Source of the DNA: Chloroflexota bacterium
GTDB taxonomy: Bacteria > Chloroflexota > Dehalococcoidia > Lucifugimonadales > UBA3495
Assembly (NCBI GenBank): GCA_009837355.1
Contig: VXTR01000024.1
Location: forward strand, 1-64,000
Direction: 5' to 3'
DNA: 64,000 nt
Below are positions 40,237 through 46,630 of this stretch, piece by piece. Each line of letters opens with the position of its first letter. The first letter of the stretch is position 1. Made by a program: the position numbers and the translations under genes. A model generated the notes under the pieces. The model did not search any database. It saw only the letters and a program-made list of their open reading frames with translations, and was not told the DNA's origin.

Positions 40237-41085
40237 ATGGCCGAATACGCGCATCCCGAATCCCTGGTATCCACCCAGTGGGTGGCCGACCACGGCGGCG
40301 ACGCCAACGTGCGACTGGTGGAGGTTGACGTAGACACGTCGGCCTACGACGAGGGCCACGTCGCCGGCGCCGTCAGCTTCAACTGGCAGTCGCAATTGCA
40401 GCAGAACGTGGTCCGAGACATCGTTTCCCGCAGCGAGATGGAGGCCCTGCTGAGCGGCAGCGGCATCGCGCCGGACACCACCGTCATCCTGTACGGCGAC
40501 AACAACAACTGGTTCGCGGCTTGGGCGTTCTGGCAGCTGAAGTACTACGGCCACAACGACGTGCGGCTGATGAACGGCGGGCGCGCCCTGTGGCTGGCCG
40601 AGGGCCGGCCGGTCACCACGGACGTGCCGTCCCACGCCGCCACGCAGTACAGCATCAGCGCCGAGAACGGCGACCTGCGGGCGTTGCGGGACTACGTGTT
40701 GCAGGCGGTGAACAGCGGCAGCCACGCCCTGGTGGACGTGCGCTCGCCCGACGAGTTTTCCGGCGCGCTGAACGCGCCGCCCAACGTGCCGCAGGAGGGT
40801 TCGCAGCGCAACGGGCACATCCCGGGCGCGGCCAACATCCCCTGGGGCCAGGCGGTGAACGAGGACGGTACGTTCAAGTCGGCGGACGACCTGAGCGCGC
40901 TGTACGGCGGCAAGGGCGTGGACGGCTCGCGGGAGACCATCGCCTACTGCCGCATCGGGGAACGCTCCTCGCACACGTGGTTCGTGCTGAGCCAGCTGCT
41001 GGGCTACGACAACGTGCGCAACTACGACGGCTCGTGGACGGAGTGGGGCAGCATCGTGGGCGTGCCCATCCAGCGGGACGTGTAA
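40237..41085 (+). CDS. Sulfurtransferase (two-domain rhodanese)
   Basis: The 282-residue protein has two rhodanese domains. The inactive N-terminal one contains VRLVEVDVDTSAYDEGHVAGAVSFNWQ. The C-terminal one contains VDVRSPDEFSGAL, GHIPGAANIPWGQAV and the active loop AYCRIGERSSHTWFVL with catalytic Cys238. The loop CRIGERSS is typical of thiosulfate sulfurtransferases of this bacterial group. It transfers sulfane sulfur to cyanide or thiol acceptors in the cytoplasm. The gene stands alone, with GAGGTG before the ATG. Confidence 0.9.
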   Translation: MAEYAHPESLVSTQWVADHGGDANVRLVEVDVDTSAYDEGHVAGAVSFNWQSQLQQNVVRDIVSRSEMEALLSGSGIAPDTTVILYGDNNNWFAAWAFWQLKYYGHNDVRLMNGGRALWLAEGRPVTTDVPSHAATQYSISAENGDLRALRDYVLQAVNSGSHALVDVRSPDEFSGALNAPPNVPQEGSQRNGHIPGAANIPWGQAVNEDGTFKSADDLSALYGGKGVDGSRETIAYCRIGERSSHTWFVLSQLLGYDNVRNYDGSWTEWGSIVGVPIQRDV

Positions 41086-41187
41086 AGGCGCACCAAGCGG
41101 CCCCATCGGCAGCGGCGGTAGCCTCTGTCTAATGCCCGAACAACGCGAGGTCTTGCCTAATGTCAGAGCTACGTATTTTGCTTGGGT

Positions 41188-41358
41188 TCACAACCACCCT
41201 GGAGCTGACGGTCCTGGCCTCTTTAGCAGGTGGGCGAAAGGCGCCGCCTGGCTGCCGGCGTCGGGATCAGTGGGAAACCGAAAGCTGACCCAGGACTCAT
41301 CAATGACGGTAGAGCCGACGATTTCGTGCAGGGTGGCATTGATCTCCTGCTGGGTCAT
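41188..41358 (-). CDS. Possible 56-residue ORF or gene fragment
   Basis: The minus-strand frame from ATG 41358 reads MTQQEINATLHEIVGSTVID, then SWVSFRFPTDPDAGSQAAPF, with protein-like composition. No ribosome site is obvious and no family is recognised. It may be part of a decayed gene. Confidence 0.22.
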   Translation of the reverse strand: MTQQEINATLHEIVGSTVIDESWVSFRFPTDPDAGSQAAPFAHLLKRPGPSAPGWL

Positions 41359-41408
41359 ACCGGCCCTGATAGCGGCATCGATGTAAAACGCGGCAAGGGT
41401 GGCCTAGG

Positions 41409-41555
41409 CTACCATACACTGGGGTTATGACGGGCCGGTTTGGCCGGATTAGGCTCGTGCCCGCAATGCAGGCAGATGGTAATGCCATACCGCCAATGCA
41501 TTTGTCCTCTGGGGCATTTGGGACAGGGTTCAAGATGTGGGCTATGGTTGGCCAT
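41409..41555 (-). CDS. Small zinc-ribbon protein
   Basis: A 48-residue frame from ATG 41555 has GGAGG ten bases upstream. It carries two cysteine pairs, PCPKCPRGQMHW and ICLHCGHEP, spaced as a zinc ribbon. Small free zinc ribbons are common nucleic-acid or protein-binding adaptors. The 5' end overlaps, in another frame, the tail of a transposase remnant, so the ribosome site may be coincidental. Confidence 0.45.
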   Translation of the reverse strand: MANHSPHLEPCPKCPRGQMHWRYGITICLHCGHEPNPAKPARHNPSVW

Positions 41556-41640
41556 GGCAGTGAAACCTCCGCATCAGGTTGACGTTGTGTGCTGTGTAGC
41601 CCAGCAACGGAATGGCCTCGTTGGCTTTGGTCTTGTCATG
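41542..41640 (-). pseudogene. Transposase C-terminal remnant
   Basis: The frame ending at 41542 reads KTKANEAIPLLGYTAHNVNL and MRRFH. This resembles the end of DDE transposases of the IS5/IS1182 type, where a leucine-rich strand precedes NLMRRF. It is stopped upstream at 41641. No inverted repeats were identified. Confidence 0.4.
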
Positions 41641-41674
41641 CTATTTCCTAATTGGTTGATTTCAGGTGGCCGGG

Positions 41675-42898
41675 TTATCGCAATGGAGGGGCGAAAATCT
41701 GTCCGCCGCGGGGACATTCACTGCAGGGCGCGTTGGCCCACAGGGCGTTGCGGCTGCCCTCGCGTTCGAGTCCCAGCGGGCTCAGATGACGGTCATAAAT
41801 CTCTCCGTAGTTGCCCACTCCACGAATCACGTCCTGGGCTACCGTGTTCGGCAGCCCCAGGGCTTCCTGCCCGTAGAAACCTTCCAGCCCCATTAGCCGG
41901 TCAACCGCGGTATCGCCGGTGGCGGTGGTAGGTACGTTGTCCGACGTTACGCCGTAGGCTTCAGCGTGGACGAGGATGGCCATCACGATATTGACGAGGG
42001 CAAACCATAGGTCATCGCCGTGAGGGACCACCGGGCCAAGGGGCTCTTCGGATATGGTGCCGGGCAGGATGACGTGGTCTTCTGGAGTCTCAAATCCGGC
42101 CCGCGTGCTGACCAGTCCGGAGCGGTCGGTGGTAAGAGCATCACATTGACCTCTCTGGTAGGCTTCATTGCTCGAAATGTTGTCCGGGAACGTCAGGATG
42201 TCGAAATTCATGCTGTTCTGGTTGTCAAAGTCCTGGATGTTCAACTCCGTGGTCGTGCCCTGCTGCACGCATACGCTGGCGTCCCTCAGTTCCATCATGC
42301 CTGTGATCCCCAGGCTCCGGGGCGCCATGAAGCCCTGGCCGTCATAGAACATGGTCTGCGCGAAATTGCCCCAGGTCGCATCTCGCGAGCTGGTCCAGGT
42401 CGTGTTGCGGGACATGATGTCGATTTCGCCGGACTGGATGGCCGGACCGCGTTCGGCGGCGGTGGTCGTTCGGAATTCCACCGCGTCGGGATTGCCCAGC
42501 ACTGCGGCGGCGACGGCGCGGCACAGGTCAACGTCGAAGCCGACCGTGTTCCCGCCGGCGTCCAGGAAACCGAACCCGGCGACGCTGTTGTTGCTGGCGC
42601 AGACCAGCGTGCCACGGTCTCGCACGATTTGAAGCCGGTCCACCCCCTGGTTGTTCATCGCGGTGGCTTGGCTGGTGATAGGCGCCGCGGCCGCCTCGCC
42701 GTTGTAGTAGGCAAGGGTCTCAGCCCGCCCGTCCTTCGGGTAGCTTTCGATGGCTTCGTTGACCAGGTATTGGGCATACTCCCTCGAGTGTGCTTTCTCC
42801 AGCTGCCCCGGACTTCTATCGTCCCCGCAAGCTAGGGCGGTCAGCAACAGGCCCAGCGCCGCCGCAATCACCAATGGCGCCATCCAGGTCTCGCTCAT
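41675..42898 (-). CDS. Amino-acid-type binding lipoprotein with a Cache-lipoprotein leader
   Basis: The 407-residue protein has a lipobox (LLLTALACGDD) and a short helix REYAQYLVNEAIESYPKDGRAETLAYYNG. That helix closely matches the start of the Cache-like lipoproteins in this window. A family 3 solute-binding domain then begins (RLQIVRDRGTLVCASNNSVAGFGFLD, then GFDVDLCRAVAAAVLGN and IDIMSRNTTWTSSRDATWG). The second part resembles AapJ-type general L-amino-acid binding proteins. No ABC permease or ATPase is nearby. It lies downstream of a permease-HATPase gene and two DUF1330 domains on the same strand. The start is ATG 42898; GTG 42916 with GGGAG upstream is an alternative. Confidence 0.78.
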   Translation of the reverse strand: MSETWMAPLVIAAALGLLLTALACGDDRSPGQLEKAHSREYAQYLVNEAIESYPKDGRAETLAYYNGEAAAAPITSQATAMNNQGVDRLQIVRDRGTLVCASNNSVAGFGFLDAGGNTVGFDVDLCRAVAAAVLGNPDAVEFRTTTAAERGPAIQSGEIDIMSRNTTWTSSRDATWGNFAQTMFYDGQGFMAPRSLGITGMMELRDASVCVQQGTTTELNIQDFDNQNSMNFDILTFPDNISSNEAYQRGQCDALTTDRSGLVSTRAGFETPEDHVILPGTISEEPLGPVVPHGDDLWFALVNIVMAILVHAEAYGVTSDNVPTTATGDTAVDRLMGLEGFYGQEALGLPNTVAQDVIRGVGNYGEIYDRHLSPLGLEREGSRNALWANAPCSECPRGGQIFAPPLR

Positions 42899-42943
42899 CG
42901 TTATCGTCGGTCTCACAATGCTGACTCCCAATCGACGGGCGGG

Positions 42944-44689
42944 CTAGCTTTCCACCCGGACCATGATGATGTCCATGCCGTGGTACTTTTGGTGCCGGAC
43001 CGACGAAGCGTAATGCCTCAGCAGCCGGAGCGAGACGTCCCTTTCGTCCAGCACCTCGGGTTCGTCTTCCAGGTAAGCCAGGCGGTCGCCCAGGTTCTCC
43101 TCTCCGACCAGGGAAACAAACTGCAGGTCCACCGCCTTGCCGTCGGGCTGTGCGGATACCACCAGGCGTGGCGGGTCTCTCCGGGGAGTAGTCTCGGCCG
43201 CGTCGGGGACGGGTTGCAGCAGGCAGGAGATGGCCTCCTCGCCGGCCGAGCGCAGGCGGTTGCTGGCGGGTTCGTCCCAGCCTCTCCGGTCGGCGGTGGC
43301 CTTGAGGAAAGCGTCAATCCGAGCCAGCTCGGCGAAGTCCAGCCGGGTGGCCAGCCGCCCGGGACGGGGCCGGCTCAAATCCATGAACAGGGTCAGGAGG
43401 ATGGCCGTCAACCCACCCATGACGACGCCGCTGCCCAGCAGCAGGTGCCAGGGGGGCGCCAGCAGTCCCTCGAAGACGTTCCTGAACTCCATCCCCGCGC
43501 CGATGGCCAGGGACAACCCGATGGTGGCGGACTTGGGAGCGTCGATGCCTTCCTGGATGACGGACTGTATGCCCTGGACTAAGAACATGCCAAGGCAAAT
43601 CAACAGGACGATCCCCAACACCGGGGTGGGAATTGACATGAACAGGCCGATTAGCGTAGGGGAAAAGGCTGCCGCCAGCAGGATGACCGCCATGGCGTAG
43701 CCAACGTAGCGGGAAGCCACGCCGGTGATGGTCGTCAGCGAGGCGGTCAACGACGAAAAAAAGGACGTGGGAAGTATGCCCAGGAAGGCTGCGGCGAGGA
43801 TGCCGAAAACGTTGGCATACAGGGTGCCCTGCAGCATCCGGTAGTCGGTGGCCCGGGGCCGTCGCCGGCAGGCGTGTTGCACCACCGTGGCGTCGCTGAT
43901 GGACTTGACGGCGTGGACCACGGGCACCACGGCGAACATCGGCGCCAGGGCCCAGAACTCGGCCGGAAGCGCGAGATCCAGCCCCGGGAACCAGGGTTCG
44001 GGAACGCCCACCCAGGCCGCGCTTGCCACCGGCCCCGTGTCCCAGAGTCCGAAGAGCGCGGCCAGCACCCATCCGCCGACTATCCCGATGAACAACGACC
44101 ATGAACGTAGTGGCGCAGGGGCGCGTAGGGACAGTACGACGAACATGACCAATATTACCGCAGATACGTACAAGCCCGCGCCGGGCAGCGTTCCCGCCGG
44201 CACATCGGTAATCAGGTTCAAGGCGATGGGCAAGGCCGAGATGCTGATAATCATCATGACCACGCCCGAGACCAGCGGGGTAATCACCCGGCGTACCAGG
44301 GGCAGCCAGAGGGGAACGGCCAGGTAGCAGAGCCCCGAAAAAACCGTCAGGCTGAGCAGCAGGGTGGGGCCACCCGCTGCCAGGGCCACCACCGACGCGG
44401 GGATATAGTTGATCGAGTACAACGGCACGTAGGGGTGGCCGGCGCCAACTCGCCCGATGCGGGACGCCTGCAACGTGGTGACCGCCGCCGACAGCAGCAT
44501 CCCGCCGAAAATCATCCAGGTGAACTGCTTTTCATCGAGGTCAGCAGCGTGAGCCAAGGCCGCGAGCAGCAATACCACGAAGGGCATCCCAATCACGACG
44601 CCCTGAAATCCCACCAGCAGTGCCAGTAATGGCGGACAACGCTCGTGCGGTTCGTAACGCAGCGTGATTTCAGGGTGGGTTGAGGCCAT
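42944..44689 (-). CDS. NCS2-type nucleobase permease fused to a C-terminal HATPase-like domain
   Basis: The 581-residue protein has about 12 membrane helices (residues about 18-440), starting RYEPHERCPPLLALLVGFQGVV and containing VVPVVHAVKSISDATVVQ. The C-terminal domain contains LARIDAFLKATADRRGWDEPASNRLRSAGEEAISCLL and LRLLRHYASSVRHQKYHGMD. The membrane part is of the xanthine/uracil permease type. The C-terminal domain matches the RsbW-like HATPase layout, with the N-box glutamate but without the glycine-rich lid. It starts 8 bp after the tandem DUF1330 gene (ATG 44689), so the two are coupled. The amino-acid-type binding protein follows 45 bp later. It is paralogous to 22445-24187 and 58385-60124. 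Confidence 0.75.
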   Translation of the reverse strand: MASTHPEITLRYEPHERCPPLLALLVGFQGVVIGMPFVVLLLAALAHAADLDEKQFTWMIFGGMLLSAAVTTLQASRIGRVGAGHPYVPLYSINYIPASVVALAAGGPTLLLSLTVFSGLCYLAVPLWLPLVRRVITPLVSGVVMMIISISALPIALNLITDVPAGTLPGAGLYVSAVILVMFVVLSLRAPAPLRSWSLFIGIVGGWVLAALFGLWDTGPVASAAWVGVPEPWFPGLDLALPAEFWALAPMFAVVPVVHAVKSISDATVVQHACRRRPRATDYRMLQGTLYANVFGILAAAFLGILPTSFFSSLTASLTTITGVASRYVGYAMAVILLAAAFSPTLIGLFMSIPTPVLGIVLLICLGMFLVQGIQSVIQEGIDAPKSATIGLSLAIGAGMEFRNVFEGLLAPPWHLLLGSGVVMGGLTAILLTLFMDLSRPRPGRLATRLDFAELARIDAFLKATADRRGWDEPASNRLRSAGEEAISCLLQPVPDAAETTPRRDPPRLVVSAQPDGKAVDLQFVSLVGEENLGDRLAYLEDEPEVLDERDVSLRLLRHYASSVRHQKYHGMDIIMVRVES

Positions 44690-44696
44690 TGGACGT

Positions 44697-45320
44697 TTAG
44701 ACGCCTTCCACGACGAAGGCGTGGGTGTCGGCGTACTGGTGCCGCTCCATTCTGAGGGCGACGAACTCCGGCACCCCCATGAGGATGCGAGCGTCGGCCA
44801 GGCTGGGGAACTGCACGATGGTAATGCGCTCCGGGACGGGGAAGCCGTCGTTGATGGAGTGGATGGTCCCGCCCCGCACCAGGTCAAAACCACCGTTGGC
44901 CTCCTGAACTGCCTGCAGACGCTGGGAGAGGTGCTCGAGGGCGGGGCGGTCGCTGATTGCCGCGTCAAGCACGACGTAGTAGCCCTTGGTGGAGTCGGAC
45001 GTGGGCGGACTTGGCGGGTTGGGCACGCCCTCCACCACGAAGACGCTGGGGGTGGAGTACCGGCGGCGCTCCTCCCGAATTTCGGCCAGTTCCGGATCAT
45101 TGAAGAGTTCCAGAGCCTCGTCGACGCTGTCAAACTCCAGGAAGGTAATGCGGGCCGGGGGCACGGAGCCGTCGTGCATGGGGTAGATGGCGCCGCCACG
45201 TACCAGGATGTCCCCCCGGTCGCGTCGCAGCATGGTTTGGATACGTTCGTTCAGGGCGGCCAGGCCCTCGGGATCCCTGATTTCCGCGTCAATTGCCAAT
45301 AGATATCCTTTGCTCATCAT
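44697..45320 (-). CDS. Tandem DUF1330-like protein
   Basis: The 207-residue protein has two copies of a ferredoxin-like DUF1330 domain. One spans residues 1-98 (GYLLAIDAEIRDPEGLAALN ... GGAIYPMHDGSVPPARITFLEF ... STPSVFVVEGV). The other spans about 110-207 (GYYVVLDAAISDRPALEHLS ... RGGTIHSINDGFPVPERITIV). Single-domain versions are at 50389 and 58044. It is first in an operon with the permease-HATPase and binding-protein genes. AAGGAGAAGC precedes ATG 45320. DUF1330 proteins are dimeric; their biochemical role is not settled. Confidence 0.75.
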   Translation of the reverse strand: MMSKGYLLAIDAEIRDPEGLAALNERIQTMLRRDRGDILVRGGAIYPMHDGSVPPARITFLEFDSVDEALELFNDPELAEIREERRRYSTPSVFVVEGVPNPPSPPTSDSTKGYYVVLDAAISDRPALEHLSQRLQAVQEANGGFDLVRGGTIHSINDGFPVPERITIVQFPSLADARILMGVPEFVALRMERHQYADTHAFVVEGV

Positions 45321-45429
45321 CGCTTCTCCTTGATGTTCGGTTTTCTGGACAGGTGCAAGTCCGCATCTAACGCTTCATCCGTCTGGGTGGATTCGAGTGC
45401 CATATAGACACCGCCCACCAACTGCACAG

Positions 45430-45585
45430 TCGGATTTTCAGTCCAGTTGGTTGGTAGGATAGGCGGATAATCGTATGAAGTACATAATAAAGTTCTCAGT
45501 TTTCATATGAATATACGTACAATGAGTTTTGAGGGAAGTAGAGCAGCTCGCCATCCAAGTGGTGAGGGATGGCCGCCAACTAACC
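45430..45585 (+). repeat. Intergenic regulatory repeat, copy 1
   Basis: CGGATTTTCAGTCCAGTTGG begins a stretch that matches 46464-46625 and 50858-51008. It includes the CATATG-N8-TACAAT core and a trailing GGAAGTAGA...CTCGCC-like part. Confidence 0.6.
45504..45523 (+). promoter_or_regulatory. CATATR-N8-TAYAAT element, copy 2
   Basis: CATATG (45504-45509), 8 bp, TACAAT (45518-45523). No good -35 box lies 17 bp upstream, so CATATG may be an activator site. It sits upstream of a decayed kinase gene. Confidence 0.5.
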
Positions 45586-45589
45586 AGCC

Positions 45590-45850
45590 CTGCGACCTCT
45601 GACCGATGCCGGCTACGGGGTGATGACGCGCCAGGACGAAACCGGACGAGTGCAGGAATCTCTCTACTCGGGAATGATCAGCCAAGTTGGAGACCTTGCC
45701 CACGGGTATGGCGAACTTCGACCAGGGCCCGCGACGGCGTTGAAATAGGCGTTCTCGGCCTGTGTGAAGACCCGGATGCAGCGGCGAGTTTTGCCGGGAA
45801 GACTTTGACCTCTTTGAGTTGGGCGGCAACTATATGCCATTGCCCTATGG
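45590..45850 (+). pseudogene. Decayed copy of the kinase GAF region
   Basis: Bases around 45600-45680 closely match 46770-46855 of the intact kinase gene. Shared blocks are GGTGATGACGCG, GACGA or GATGA, GTGCAGGAAT and CTCTACTCGGGAATGA. A later part reads IGVLGLCEDPDAAASFAGKT, resembling the end of the GAF domain. Frames are broken and most of the gene is gone. Confidence 0.55.
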
Positions 45851-45962
45851 GCCCGGCCCTGGAAGTTGGGCGAAGAGGAGTAGTTCCGCATGTTTCCACG
45901 ACCTGCTCTGTCGTTCAGCCGTAGATGCACCAGCACCTCCGCTCGCTGGCGATTGTCGCTTG

Positions 45963-46484
45963 CTATTTGATGCCTTCGTACCAACCGGAGCCAAAAAACA
46001 GGTCGCCATCCCTGGCCACCCAGGAGTGTTTCGGCTGCTGTTCCCGGGTTTCTGGATTCAGGAAAGTGTACGATAGCCACTTGCCTTGGCTGGTGGTATC
46101 CCTCATGTCGAGCCAGAAGTTGTAACCAGAAGGGTCCGTTCCCAGATCGCCGTTCATGTTTTCACCCACCAGTTCCTGGTCAGCCGTAGCCAGTAGCTCA
46201 CCACCCGAATGGACCATGAAAACGTACCATTCCCCATCCTTGCCGGCATCGCTGTTTAGGTAAGCCACCGTATTCTCGAACCCGTCTTTCTGGTATCGCT
46301 CCATGGCCTGGCTGACCAGATGCTGCGCATACGCCGCCGGATCCGATTTGTCCGGTGCGCTCTCCTGCCCACAGGCCAACACCCCCAGCAGCAGCGCAGT
46401 CAGTGTCAGCAATATCAGACCCGTAACGGGCGTCGTCTCGCATCCTCTCAATACCACCACTGTGATTGTCCTCCTGCGCCGCAT
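45963..46484 (-). CDS. Cache-like domain lipoprotein
   Basis: The 173-residue protein has a basic N terminus, a lipobox (LLLGVLACGQ) and one Cache-like domain. The domain reads AQHLVSQAMERYQKDGFENTVAYLN, DGEWYVFMVHSGGELLATADQ, GYNFWLDMRDTTSQGKWLSYTF and GDLFFGSGWYEGIK. It is closely related to 37020-37514. It is divergent from the one-piece kinase at 46631, across the repeated regulatory element. This supports a pairing in which the lipoprotein senses an external ligand and the kinase responds, but the kinase has no membrane segment, so a link is missing. Confidence 0.72.
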   Translation of the reverse strand: MRRRRTITVVVLRGCETTPVTGLILLTLTALLLGVLACGQESAPDKSDPAAYAQHLVSQAMERYQKDGFENTVAYLNSDAGKDGEWYVFMVHSGGELLATADQELVGENMNGDLGTDPSGYNFWLDMRDTTSQGKWLSYTFLNPETREQQPKHSWVARDGDLFFGSGWYEGIK

Positions 46485-46625
46485 TTTCAGACCAGTTGGT
46501 TGGTATCATCATAGGAAAGGATTCGCATTATGCGTATAACAATGACCTCCATTTTCATATGAATATCTGTACAATTCTCGCTGTAGGAGATAAAATGGCT
46601 CACTACCCTAATGGTGAGGTTTCAT
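46464..46625 (+). repeat. Intergenic regulatory repeat, copy 2
   Basis: Starts GATTGTCCTCCT, continues TTTTCAGACCAGTTGGTTGG and contains the core CATATG-N8-TACAAT. Lies between the lipoprotein and kinase genes. Confidence 0.6.
46556..46575 (+). promoter_or_regulatory. CATATR-N8-TAYAAT element, copy 3 (kinase promoter)
   Basis: CATATG (46556-46561), 8 bp, TACAAT (46570-46575), 55 bp before the kinase ATG. It is the probable promoter of the one-piece kinase-regulator, perhaps autoregulated by its winged helix. Confidence 0.55.
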
Positions 46626-46630
46626 AGTTG

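Larger units (their letters stand above)
41086..41674. other. 588-bp decayed region
   Basis: No long intact gene is present. It contains a zinc-ribbon ORF (41409-41555), a transposase tail (41542-41640) and a coding-like fragment (41188-41358). It looks like a graveyard of an old insertion. Confidence 0.5.

Noticed and set aside
45529-45924. 131-residue plus-strand frame
   Set aside because: It mixes frames of a decayed kinase copy; similarity to the intact gene switches frame, so it is not an intact gene.
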